Positions 54,613 through 63,048 of a stretch of DNA of 64,000 bases are shown here, in pieces. Below the pieces are notes generated by a model that searched no databases, was not told where the DNA came from, and saw nothing but the letters and a program-made list of their open reading frames with translations. This stretch comes from Streptomyces stelliscabiei (GTDB taxonomy: Bacteria > Actinomycetota > Actinomycetes > Streptomycetales > Streptomycetaceae): NCBI RefSeq assembly GCF_014873495.1, contig NZ_JADBGF010000001.1, forward strand, positions 2,728,001-2,792,000. Reading direction: 5' to 3'. The translations under genes and the position numbers were made by a program. Position 1 is the stretch's first letter; each line of letters opens with the position of its first letter.

Positions 54613-55341
54613 TCATACGGCCGCTCCGATCAGGCTGCCCAGGGCGTACGTCACACCCGCCGCGGCGCCCCCGAGCGCCAGCTGCCGCAGGCCGCTGAAC
54701 CACCAGGTCCTGGCCGTGACCCTGGCCACCACCGCCCCGCACCCGAAGAGTCCCAGGAGCGCCACCAGTACGGCGGGCCACAGCGCGCCCGCGCCGAGCA
54801 GATACGGCAGTACGGGCAGCAGGGCGCCCAGCGCGAAGGAGCCGAAGCTCGACACGGCGGCGACGGCGGGCGACGGGAGGTCCCCGGGGTCGATGCCCAG
54901 TTCCTCCCGGGCGTGGATCTCCAGCGCCTGCTCGGGGTCGCGCGAGAGCTGGCGCGCGACCTCCTGGGCGAGTCCCGCCTCGACCCCACGGCTCTCGTAG
55001 AGCGCGGCCAGCTCCCGCTCCTCGTCCTGGGGATGCTTGCGCAACTCCCGCCGCTCGACGTCGAGTTCGGCCTCGACGAGTTCCCGCTGGGAGGCCACGG
55101 AGGTGTATTCGCCGGCGGCCATGGAGAAGGCCCCGGCGGCGAGCCCCGCGAGCCCGGCGACGACGACCGCCTCCCGGCCGGCCGAACCGCCCGCGACACC
55201 GGTCATCAGGGCCAGGTTGGACACGAGCCCGTCCATCGCCCCGAACACGGCGGGCCGCAGCCAGCCGCCGTTCACGTCCCGGTGGGTGTGGTTGTCACGG
55301 TGCGCCTCGTGCAGCGCGGCCTCGGTGTCGATGATCGCCAC
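54613..55341 (-). CDS. VIT family (VIT1/CCC1-type) transporter
   Basis: 242-residue membrane protein of the VIT1/CCC1 iron/manganese transporter family. First two helices: GGWLRPAVFGAMDGLVSNLALMTGVAGG and VVVAGLAGLAAGAFSMAAGEYTSVASQRELVEAELDVERREL (the membrane segment and metal-relay helix), then a cytosolic helical loop with Glu-rich motifs, then three C-terminal helices. It probably moves Fe(II) or Mn(II). GTG 55341 has AAAGGGG upstream. A LexA-like palindrome lies 23 bp upstream. It is divergent from the glycohydrolase operon. Confidence 0.85.
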   Translation of the reverse strand: MAIIDTEAALHEAHRDNHTHRDVNGGWLRPAVFGAMDGLVSNLALMTGVAGGSAGREAVVVAGLAGLAAGAFSMAAGEYTSVASQRELVEAELDVERRELRKHPQDEERELAALYESRGVEAGLAQEVARQLSRDPEQALEIHAREELGIDPGDLPSPAVAAVSSFGSFALGALLPVLPYLLGAGALWPAVLVALLGLFGCGAVVARVTARTWWFSGLRQLALGGAAAGVTYALGSLIGAAV

Positions 55342-55363
55342 GGTCAAGCCCCTTTCTTCACGT

Positions 55364-55377
55364 CGAACGTACGCTCG
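55364..55377. promoter_or_regulatory. LexA-like palindrome before the VIT gene
   Basis: CGAACGTACGCTCG, preceded by T, matches the actinobacterial SOS box CGAAC-N4-GTTCG with one mismatch in the core. It lies 23 bp upstream of the VIT start in the 355-bp divergent gap. Confidence 0.35.
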
Positions 55378-55542
55378 GAAAATTGCTTCTGCCAGCAAGG
55401 AAGGCCGTACTTACCTGGGCACTCACCCGGGCCGACGACTGTTCGAGAAACCTCCGCCGCTCATTCGTACAGGGCGCTGCACAGATGTCGACCGGGTGAT
55501 ACGAGGGCGTTCCGGCAGCCGGTGGGGCGCCCGGTGTGGCAG

Positions 55543-55612
55543 AGATCTTCACAGCGGAAGTCTTCGGTCTCCACATCGTCGAATCTCCGCATCTGCAGAT
55601 CTTCAGAGCGGA
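55543..55612. promoter_or_regulatory. direct repeats before the glycohydrolase operon
   Basis: AGATCTTCACAGCGGA (55543-55558) and AGATCTTCAGAGCGGA (55597-55612) are 15/16 identical and 54 bp apart, ending 85 bp before the operon start. They are candidate operator sites for the operon. The rest of the 355-bp gap (55342-55696) has no gene I can support. Confidence 0.45.
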
Positions 55613-55696
55613 TCGACCGCCCACCGGGCCCGAGCTGCCCACCGGGCGGGAGCGGCCCCAGGGCCAGACCTGCCCTCAGGGCCAGAGAGGCGCCAT

Positions 55697-56797
55697 ATGC
55701 CTTCCATCGCCTGCATTCCTTCGGTACCGGCGCCGGGGGACGCCGCCGATCTGCGCGAGCGCGCACGCGGGGCCATGCTCGGGCTCGCCGTCGGGGACGC
55801 GCTGGGGGCGCCCGCCGAGAACATGAAACCCTCCGAGATCCGCGCACGCTGGGGGCGCATCACGGGGTACGTGGCCGAGCACCCGTCGGGCACGGACGAC
55901 ACCGAGTACGCCATCTTCTCCGGGCTGCTGCTGGCCCGGCACGGCTCGGCGCTCACCGTCACGCATGTGGAGACGGCCTGGCACCAGTGGATCGCGGACC
56001 GGGACGAGGGCCCGTTCCGGGGCGCCGGCTTCAGCGAACGCGGCACCCTGGAGAACCTCCGCCGGGGCCTCGCCGCACCCATCTCCGCGCAGCACCGGCA
56101 CGCCTGGAGCGACGGACTGGCCATGCGCGCGGCCCCCTTCGGCGTCTTCGCCTCGGGCCGCCCGGCGGAGGCCGCCCGTCTGGTCGCCGTCGACGGGTCG
56201 GTCAGCCACGACGGCGAGGGCATCTACGGCGGCCAGGCGGTCGCGGCCGGGGTGGCGGCGGCGATGGCGGGCGCCCCCACGATCGCCGTGGTCGCGTCGG
56301 CCCTCGCCGTGGTCCCGGACGACTCCTGGACGGCCCGGTCCCTGCGCCGGGCGGTCGCGGTCGCCCACCGCGGCGAGCGCGCGGTCCGCTCCGCCGTCGT
56401 CATCGGCGGCTATCCCTGGACCGACCTGGCCCCGGAGGCCGTCGCCCTCGCCTTCGGCGCCTACGCGGCGGCCGACGGCGACTTCACCGAGTCGGTGCTG
56501 ACGGCGGTCAACATGGGCCGCGACGCCGACACGACCGCCGCCGTCGCCGGCGCGCTGGCCGGGGCGACCCGGGGCGCGTCCTCGATCCCGCCCGAGTGGG
56601 CGGCGGCCATCGGTCCGGCGCGAGGCAGCTGCCTGCCCTCCATGGCCGGCCACCACGTCCTCGACGTGGCCGAACTCCTGGTCCCCGGCGAGGGCGGCAA
56701 GTGGGCCACCGCCACCGCGAGCCCCCTCCCCCACGACGAGCGCCCCCCGACCGCCTTCACCCTGGCCCCGCCCACCCGACCGGAGACCTCCTCATGA
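55697..56797 (+). CDS. ADP-ribosylglycohydrolase family protein (paralog 1)
   Basis: 366-residue ARH-fold protein. RARGAMLGLAVGDALGAPAENM opens the domain. Metal-site motifs are GTDDTEY (residues about 73-79) and NMGRDADTTAAVAGALAG near 290, so both halves of the dinuclear Mg site look intact. The family removes ADP-ribose from proteins or cleaves other N- or O-glycosides; no target can be named. ATG 55697 has AGAGAGG upstream. First of six genes in one operon; stop overlaps the next start (ATGA). Confidence 0.88.
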   Translation: MPSIACIPSVPAPGDAADLRERARGAMLGLAVGDALGAPAENMKPSEIRARWGRITGYVAEHPSGTDDTEYAIFSGLLLARHGSALTVTHVETAWHQWIADRDEGPFRGAGFSERGTLENLRRGLAAPISAQHRHAWSDGLAMRAAPFGVFASGRPAEAARLVAVDGSVSHDGEGIYGGQAVAAGVAAAMAGAPTIAVVASALAVVPDDSWTARSLRRAVAVAHRGERAVRSAVVIGGYPWTDLAPEAVALAFGAYAAADGDFTESVLTAVNMGRDADTTAAVAGALAGATRGASSIPPEWAAAIGPARGSCLPSMAGHHVLDVAELLVPGEGGKWATATASPLPHDERPPTAFTLAPPTRPETSS

Positions 56798-58263
56798 CCC
56801 CACCGACACCGTGGGACGAGACGACACCCACGGCCCCCTCGACGGAAGACGACGACACACGGCGCACGACGCCGACGGGTACGCCGACGCCGACGGCGTA
56901 CGAGGAGCCCGCGCGCCCGCCCGCGCACACGCGGCACGACGAGCCCGCGCTCACGCCCGCCCACCCGCCGCACGAGCACCCTGGACCGAAGTCGCCCACC
57001 CCCGCACCCGCGGACGCGGTCGGCGAGGTCCCCGCGCAGGGGCCGCCCGCACCCGACGACGAGATCCGCACGCACCGCGCGGGCGGCCGGAACGCCCCGG
57101 CCGCAGGCACGGCCGAGGACGATACGACGCCGCGCCCCCCGCAGGGCTCCCGCATCGAGGGCCTCCTGCTCGGCCTCGCCGCGGGCGACGCCGCCGGCTG
57201 GCCCGCCGCCCGCCACCGGGCCGCCCGCATGCCGGAGTGGACCCGCCGTCTCACCCGCGAGCTGGACACCTTCGCCGAGCAGAACGCCACCACCACCCTC
57301 CCGGTCCCCATCGCCCTCAACCAGCCCCCCGAGCCCCTGCGCCTCGGCCCCTCCGACGACGCGGAATGGGCGGCCTTCGCCGCGGAGGCCCTGCTGCGCG
57401 CCGGCGACGCCGCCGCCCTCGGCGACCTCAGCCTGGAACGCCGCACCCGCGCCTCGATCGACCTCTCCTGGAACGCCGTGGCCAGCGAGGTCGCCGCAGC
57501 CGCCGAACGCGCCCCCGAGGTCGAGTCCGCCGTGCTCCCGCTGCGCGCCCGTATCTCCGTGCGCGCCGGCCTCGGCAACCTCGCCACCGGCCTGCGTCCG
57601 CCCGCCACCGGGCACGACAACCCGCACTACTTCGACGACGCGGCCTGCGTACGCGCCTGCGTGCTCGCCGCGGCCCACCCCGGCTACCCCCGACGCGCCG
57701 CCGATCTCGCCGAGTTCGACGCCCGCTACACCCAGGACGGCGACGGCGTGCACGGCGCACGCGCGATGGCCGCCGCGCTCGCGCTGGCGCTCGTCGGCGC
57801 GAACGTCGACGACTGCGCGGCGGCGGCCCTGGCCGAACTCCCCGCCGAGACGGAGATCGGCCGCAACGCCCGCCACGCCCTGGACCTCGCCCACCGCCAC
57901 AGGGAAGAAGGAACATTCGCTCTGGTCCCGCTCCTGGAGCACCAGATCGTCGACCACGTCTACAGCTACGGCATCGCCGCCGCCGAGACCGTCCCCGTGG
58001 CACTCGCCCTGGCCACCGCCGCCGAGGGCCGGATCGCCGAGGCCGTCCCCGCCGCCGCCTGCCTCTCCCGCGTCGCCGACTCCGCCCCCGCCCTCGCCGG
58101 CGCCCTGACCGGCGCACTCGGCGGCGCCGCCGCCATCCCCGACTCCTGGCGGAACGCCTGCCGCACCCTCTCCGGGTGCGCCCTCCCCCGCCTCACCGGC
58201 ACCGATCTCGTACACCTCGCCGAACTTCTCGCAACCACGGAACTCACCACCCCCGGAGGATGA
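56794..58263 (+). CDS. ADP-ribosylglycohydrolase family protein (paralog 2, degenerate site)
   Basis: 489 residues. The first about 130 are a disordered Pro/Thr/Asp-rich extension not seen in the paralogs. The ARH domain starts SRIEGLLLGLAAGDAAGWPAARHR. The first metal motif reads GPSDDAEW; the second, SRVADSAPALAGALTGALGG, lacks the first Asp of the DxDT pattern present in the other three. It may be inactive or a structural partner. ATGA-coupled to paralog 1; 7 bp before paralog 3, with GGAGGATGA spanning its stop as ribosome site of the next gene. Confidence 0.85.
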   Translation: MTPPTPWDETTPTAPSTEDDDTRRTTPTGTPTPTAYEEPARPPAHTRHDEPALTPAHPPHEHPGPKSPTPAPADAVGEVPAQGPPAPDDEIRTHRAGGRNAPAAGTAEDDTTPRPPQGSRIEGLLLGLAAGDAAGWPAARHRAARMPEWTRRLTRELDTFAEQNATTTLPVPIALNQPPEPLRLGPSDDAEWAAFAAEALLRAGDAAALGDLSLERRTRASIDLSWNAVASEVAAAAERAPEVESAVLPLRARISVRAGLGNLATGLRPPATGHDNPHYFDDAACVRACVLAAAHPGYPRRAADLAEFDARYTQDGDGVHGARAMAAALALALVGANVDDCAAAALAELPAETEIGRNARHALDLAHRHREEGTFALVPLLEHQIVDHVYSYGIAAAETVPVALALATAAEGRIAEAVPAAACLSRVADSAPALAGALTGALGGAAAIPDSWRNACRTLSGCALPRLTGTDLVHLAELLATTELTTPGG

Positions 58264-58270
58264 TTCGGGC

Positions 58271-59437
58271 ATGACGCCCTCGAAGGAACCCCCCACCGCA
58301 GTGACCCTCGAAGAACGCATCACCGGCGCCCTGGTCGGCGCCGCCGTCGGCGACGCCCTCGGCGGCCCGGTCGAGGGCTACACCCCGGAGCAGATCGTCG
58401 AACGCCACGGCGGCCGCGTCCACGGCGTCGTCGGCCCCTGGAACGGCGACGACTGGCGCACCGCCCGCCCCATCGCGCCGTACCACAAGGGCGACGGCCA
58501 CGTCACCGACGACACCCTGATGACCCACGCGCTGGTCCGGGTGTACGACCGCGTACGCGACCACCTGGACGCCTACGCCGTCGCCGAGCACCTGGTGCCC
58601 GACATGATGACGACCCCGCGCTGGATCCCCGAACTGGAGGCGGAGGCCCTCCCCCTGCAGCGGGTCTTCCTCGCCGAGAAGTGGCTGGTGGCCCGGATCC
58701 ACTACGGCCACGTCGACCCGCGCGAGGCCGGCACCGGCAACATCGTCAACTGCGGCGCCGCGATGTACATGGCCCCCGTCGGCCTGGTCAACGCGGCCGA
58801 CCCGCCCGGCGCGTACGCCGAGGCGCTCGACATCGCGGGCGCCCACCAGTCGTCGTACGGCAGGGAGGCGGCGGGCGTGTTCGCGGCGGGAGTCGCGGCG
58901 GCGTGCACGCCGGGCGCGACCGCCGAGTCGGTGATCGAGACGTGCCTGGCCCTGGCGAAGGACGGCACCCGCGCGGCGATCGAGGCCGTGTGCGAAGTGG
59001 CCGCCCGTCACAGGGACTTCGAGTCGGCGCTCCGGCCGCTCCGCGAGGCGGTGACCCCGTTCGACACGGTCGGTCCCGACTACCGCGCCCCCTCGCTGGG
59101 CGCCCGCCGCCCCTCCCGCCTGCACGCCATCGAGGAACTCCCCATCGCCCTCGGCATGTTGCTGGTGGCCCGCGGCGACTACCGCCACGCGGTCCTGGGT
59201 TCGGTGAACTACGGCCGCGACTGCGACTCGATCGCCACGATGGCGGGCGCCCTCGCGGGCGCGCTGGGCTCGGAGATCCCGTCCGACTGGGCCAAGACCG
59301 TGGCGGAGGCCAGCCGCCTGGACCTGCACGCGCCGGCCACGACCCTCGCGGAGGTCGCCCGCCGGATCCACGCGCAGGACGTACGCCGCCGCCGCGCCCA
59401 CGAGTCCGCCTTCGCCGCGCTGGCCTCGCTCCGGTGA
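58271..59437 (+). CDS. ADP-ribosylglycohydrolase family protein (paralog 3)
   Basis: 388-residue ARH-fold protein. ERITGALVGAAVGDALGGPVEGYTPEQI; metal motifs GHVTDDTLMTHALV and NYGRDCDSIATMAGALAGALG (DxDS in place of DxDT). The middle part (INxGAAMYMAPVGLVNAADPPGAYAEALDIAGAHQ-like) is more similar to bacterial small-molecule ARH enzymes than to DraG. Probably catalytic. Its stop overlaps the next start (GTGA). Confidence 0.88.
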   Translation: MTPSKEPPTAVTLEERITGALVGAAVGDALGGPVEGYTPEQIVERHGGRVHGVVGPWNGDDWRTARPIAPYHKGDGHVTDDTLMTHALVRVYDRVRDHLDAYAVAEHLVPDMMTTPRWIPELEAEALPLQRVFLAEKWLVARIHYGHVDPREAGTGNIVNCGAAMYMAPVGLVNAADPPGAYAEALDIAGAHQSSYGREAAGVFAAGVAAACTPGATAESVIETCLALAKDGTRAAIEAVCEVAARHRDFESALRPLREAVTPFDTVGPDYRAPSLGARRPSRLHAIEELPIALGMLLVARGDYRHAVLGSVNYGRDCDSIATMAGALAGALGSEIPSDWAKTVAEASRLDLHAPATTLAEVARRIHAQDVRRRRAHESAFAALASLR

Positions 59438-60840
59438 CCCCCCTGGCTCCCCTCCGTCTCACCTGGGTCCAGCCGGAGGATCTCCTCGGTCACGAACTCC
59501 ACCAGGCGGTACAGGACGGCCGTGCACCCTCGGCCGTCGCCGCCCGCTGGCGCGCGGCCGGCGGCCCCCCGGCGCCCCTGCGCGCCGGCGCCTCCCCCCA
59601 GCGGGTCTCCCGCTACCTGCGGCAACTCGCCGAGGACCTGCTGGACGAACTGGCGGACCTGCCGAGCGGGTTGCGGGAGGTGGAGCCCACGGACCTGAGC
59701 GGGATCAAGGCGCTCTGCCCGAACTGGCCGGCGCCCCCGTCATCCTCCGGCGCCCCGCCGGCACCACCCCGCCCCACCCCGGCCGCGTACCTCCCCCGGC
59801 TGGAAGCCGCCTGGCTCGGCCGCGCCGTCGGCTGCCTCCTCGGCAAACCCGTCGAGAAGCTTCCCCTGTCCGCGATCCGCGCGCTCGCGCGGGCCGCCGA
59901 CAACTGGCCCCTCACCACCTGGTTCACCGCCCGCGGCGTCCCCGCGGAACTCCTCACCGCCCACCCCTGGAACCGTCGCTCGGCCCCCACCTCCCTCGCC
60001 GAGAACATCGACGGCATGCCCGAGGACGACGACCTCAACTACCCCCTGCTGAACCTCCTCCTGCTCAACCGCCACGGCCGCGACTTCACCACCACCGACG
60101 TGGCCACGCTCTGGCTCGACGAACTCCCCGCGGGCCGCACCTTCACCGCCGAACGCGTCGCCTACCGCAACCTCCTCAGCGGCATCGAGCCCCCGCACAC
60201 CGCCCGCCACCGCAACCCGTTCCGCGAATGGATCGGCGCCCTGATCCGCGCCGACGTCCACGGCTGGACCAACCCCGGCGACCCGGCCGGCGCGGCCGAA
60301 CAGGCCCACCGCGACGCCATCCTCACCCACACCGCGAACGGCGTCCACGCGGCGATGTTCGTCGCGGCCACCATCGCGGAAGCGGCCACCGGCACCCACG
60401 ACATCCACCACTGCCTGCGCACCGGCCTCACGGTCGTCCCCCCGGACTCCCGCCTGGCGAAGGCGATCCGCCACGCCCTGCGACTGGCCACCGCCCACCG
60501 CGACTTCGACACGGTCGTCGACGAACTCCACGCCACCTACGCCGACCACCACTGGGTCCACGTCCTGCCCAACACGGCCCTGCTCACCGCCGCCCTCACC
60601 CACGCCGACGGCGACTTCACGGCCTCCATCTGCCGCGCGGTGTCCGGCGGTTGGGACACCGACTCCAACGGCGCGACGGCGGGCAGCATCGCCGGCCTGC
60701 TCACCGGCTCCCCGGACGCGCTCCCCGAGCGCTGGACGGCCCCCCTCAAGAACCGCCTGGCCACCTCGATCGCCGACTTCAACGGCGCCGGCTTCGACAC
60801 CCTGGCCCACCTCACCCTCCGGGAGACCCCCCACCCATGA
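59434..60840 (+). CDS. ADP-ribosylglycohydrolase family protein (paralog 4)
   Basis: 468 residues. An N-terminal domain of about 120 residues (LRLTWVQPEDLLGHELHQAVQDG) has no family I recognise. The ARH domain starts LEAAWLGRAVGCLLGKPVEKLPLSAIRAL. Metal motifs: GMPEDDDLNYPLLNLLLL and VSGGWDTDSNGATAGSIAGLLTG, both with the needed acidic residues (DTDS). Probably catalytic with a distinct substrate. GTG start overlaps paralog 3 stop; ATGA overlap with the CoA-transferase gene. Confidence 0.86.
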   Translation: MTPLAPLRLTWVQPEDLLGHELHQAVQDGRAPSAVAARWRAAGGPPAPLRAGASPQRVSRYLRQLAEDLLDELADLPSGLREVEPTDLSGIKALCPNWPAPPSSSGAPPAPPRPTPAAYLPRLEAAWLGRAVGCLLGKPVEKLPLSAIRALARAADNWPLTTWFTARGVPAELLTAHPWNRRSAPTSLAENIDGMPEDDDLNYPLLNLLLLNRHGRDFTTTDVATLWLDELPAGRTFTAERVAYRNLLSGIEPPHTARHRNPFREWIGALIRADVHGWTNPGDPAGAAEQAHRDAILTHTANGVHAAMFVAATIAEAATGTHDIHHCLRTGLTVVPPDSRLAKAIRHALRLATAHRDFDTVVDELHATYADHHWVHVLPNTALLTAALTHADGDFTASICRAVSGGWDTDSNGATAGSIAGLLTGSPDALPERWTAPLKNRLATSIADFNGAGFDTLAHLTLRETPHP

Positions 60841-62036
60841 CCCAGGCGTACGACCCCCCGCTCTCCCACCTCCGCGTCCTCGACCTCGCCACCCTCTTCG
60901 CCGGTCCCCTCGCCGCCACGATGCTCGGCGACTTCGGCGCGGAGGTCATCAAGGTCGAGCACCCCACGAAGCCGGACCCGTCCCGCGGCCACGGCCCCTC
61001 GAAGGACGGGGTGGGCCTGTGGTGGAAACTGCTGGGCCGCAACAAGCGCACCCTGACGCTGAACCTCTCCACCCCCGGCGGCCGGGACACCCTGCTGCGC
61101 CTGGCCGCCACCGCCGACGTGGTCATCGAGAACTTCCGCCCCGGTACCCTGGAGAAATGGGGCCTCGGCTGGAAGGAGCTGTCGGCGGCGAACCCCCGTC
61201 TGGTCCTCGCCCGGGTCACCGGCTTCGGCCAGTTCGGCCCGTACGCGCACCGCCCCGGCTTCGGCACGCTCGCCGAGGCGATGAGCGGCTTCGCCGCGAT
61301 CACCGGCGAGCCGCACGCCCCACCGGTCCTGCCCCCCTTCGGCCTCGCCGACTCGATCGCGGGACTGGCGACGGCGTACGCGGTGATGACCGCCCTCGCC
61401 GCGCGTGACCGGACCGGCGAGGGGCAGACGGTCGACATGGCGATCATCGAGCCGATCCTCACCGTCCTCGGCCCCCAACCCCTCTGGTACGACCAGCTCG
61501 GCCATGTCCAGCCCCGCACCGGCAACCGCTCCGCCAACAACGCCCCCCGCAACACCTACCGCACGGCGGACGGCTCCTGGGTGGCCGTCTCCACCTCCGC
61601 CCAGTCGATCGCGGAACGGGTGATGCGCCTGGTCGGGCGCCCCGAGCTGATCGACGAGCCCTGGTTCGCGTCCGGGGCGGAGCGGGCCCGCCACGCGGAC
61701 GTCCTGGACGAGGCGGTCGGCGCGTGGATCGCCCGCCACACCCGCGAGGAGGTCATCGAGGTGTTCGAGAAGGCGGAGGCGGCCGTCGCCCCCATCCAGG
61801 ACATCACCGACGTGATGACCGACCCCCAGTACCGGGCCCTGGACACCGTCACCACGGTGGACGACCCCGATCTCGGACCGCTGCGCATGCAGAACGTCCT
61901 CTTCCGGCTCTCCGCCACACCCGGCGCGATCCGCTGGGCGGGCCGCGCCCACGGCGCCGACACGGACTCGGTCCTCACCGAACTGGGCCTGTCGGACACG
62001 GACATCGAGACCCTCCGCAAGGAGGGCGCCCTGTGA
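60837..62036 (+). CDS. family III CoA-transferase (CaiB/BaiF)
   Basis: 399-residue family III CoA-transferase. LRVLDLATLFAGPLAATMLGDFGAEVIKVEHP and NLSTPGGRDTLLRLAATADVVIENFRPGTLEKWGLGWKEL are family signatures; the catalytic Asp is probably in FGLADSIAGLATAYAVMTAL. It transfers CoA between carboxylic acids. Coupled by 4-bp overlaps on both sides, so it is made together with the lyase encoded next, which implies activation then cleavage of a carboxylic acid. Confidence 0.9.
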   Translation: MTQAYDPPLSHLRVLDLATLFAGPLAATMLGDFGAEVIKVEHPTKPDPSRGHGPSKDGVGLWWKLLGRNKRTLTLNLSTPGGRDTLLRLAATADVVIENFRPGTLEKWGLGWKELSAANPRLVLARVTGFGQFGPYAHRPGFGTLAEAMSGFAAITGEPHAPPVLPPFGLADSIAGLATAYAVMTALAARDRTGEGQTVDMAIIEPILTVLGPQPLWYDQLGHVQPRTGNRSANNAPRNTYRTADGSWVAVSTSAQSIAERVMRLVGRPELIDEPWFASGAERARHADVLDEAVGAWIARHTREEVIEVFEKAEAAVAPIQDITDVMTDPQYRALDTVTTVDDPDLGPLRMQNVLFRLSATPGAIRWAGRAHGADTDSVLTELGLSDTDIETLRKEGAL

Positions 62037-62872
62037 CCCCCATCCCCCTGACCTGGCTGTACGTCCCCGGTGACCGTCCGGAGGTGGTCACCAAGGCCCT
62101 GGCCTCCGGCGCGGACGTGGTGATCGTGGACCTGGAGGACGCGGTGGCCCCGGACCGCAAGGCCTACGCCCGCGCGGCCACGGCCGACCTCCTCTCGGCC
62201 CCGCCGCCCGTGCCCGTCCACGTACGGGTGAACGCTCTGCACACCCCGGACGCCGAACAGGACCTCAAGGCCCTCTCGCTCCTGCCCGGCCTGTCGGCGC
62301 TCCGCCTCCCGAAGGTCACCTCCCCCGCCGAGGTCGCCGCCGTCGCGGAGGGGACCGCTCACGCGGAAGGGGGCGCGATCCCTCTGTACGCCCTCCTCGA
62401 ATCGGCCCTGGGCGTCGAACGTGCCTACGACATCGCCACCGCGCATCCCGCGCTGCGCGGCATCGCGCTGGGCGAGGCGGACCTCCGTGCCGACCTGGCC
62501 GTCCACCACGACCGGGCCCTCGACTGGCCCCGCTCCCGAGTGGTCCTCGCCGCGCGCGCGGCCGGCCTCCCCTCGCCGGCCCAGTCGATCCACCCGGACA
62601 TCAAGGACCTCGAAGGCCTGGCCGTCTCCTGCGCGCACGGCCGCGCCCTCGGCTTTTTGGGCCGCGCCGCCATCCACCCCCGCCAGCTCCCGGTCATCGA
62701 GCGCGCCTACGCGCCCACCCCGCAGGAGGTGGAATCGGCCGAGGAGACCCTCAGAGCCGCGACCACCACCCCCGGCGCCCAGGCCCTCCCCGACGGCCGC
62801 TTCGTCGACCCGGCCGTGGTGGCCGCCGCCCAGAGAACCCTGACCTTGGCCAACCGCCCCGTCGGACACTGA
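62033..62872 (+). CDS. CitE/HpcH-type CoA ester lyase
   Basis: 279-residue aldolase of the HpcH/HpaI-CitE family. LTWLYVPGDRPEVVTKALASGADVVIVDLEDAVAPDRKAYAR is the N-terminal signature. Arg in VHVRVN, Glu in YALLESALG and Asp in IALGEADLRADL are the CoA and Mg ligands; QSIHPDIKDLEGL and GRAAIHPRQLPVI follow. It likely cleaves a malyl-, citramalyl- or similar acyl-CoA. Last gene of the six-gene operon; GTG start overlaps the CoA-transferase stop. Confidence 0.9.
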   Translation: MTPIPLTWLYVPGDRPEVVTKALASGADVVIVDLEDAVAPDRKAYARAATADLLSAPPPVPVHVRVNALHTPDAEQDLKALSLLPGLSALRLPKVTSPAEVAAVAEGTAHAEGGAIPLYALLESALGVERAYDIATAHPALRGIALGEADLRADLAVHHDRALDWPRSRVVLAARAAGLPSPAQSIHPDIKDLEGLAVSCAHGRALGFLGRAAIHPRQLPVIERAYAPTPQEVESAEETLRAATTTPGAQALPDGRFVDPAVVAAAQRTLTLANRPVGH

Positions 62873-62934
62873 AGCCTGCGCCCCTCGCCGACGCCTCCGA
62901 GGGGCACGGTCTTTCAGGCCCGCAGGGCCTGGTT

Positions 62935-62965
62935 CTTCAGGGGCGCGGGGAACTGCGCGAGAAAG
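62935..62965 (+). repeat. dispersed intergenic element, copy 4
   Basis: Contains the core GCGCGGGGAACTGCGCGA, as at 8393 and 31022, 63 bp after the lyase stop and between convergent genes. Confidence 0.7.
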
Positions 62966-62999
62966 CCCCACCGGACCCGCACCAGCCCCGAACCCAAAA

Positions 63000-63032
63000 C
63001 ACCCACCCGCCCCCTAAGGGGGCAGATGGGTG
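63000..63032. terminator. hairpin between the lyase gene and lgt
   Basis: A 15-bp stem with two mismatches (63000-63014 with 63018-63032) and a 3-nt loop (TAA), 17 bp beyond the lgt stop. It can terminate both convergent units. Confidence 0.75.
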
Positions 63033-63048
63033 CTCGAACACCTACGGG

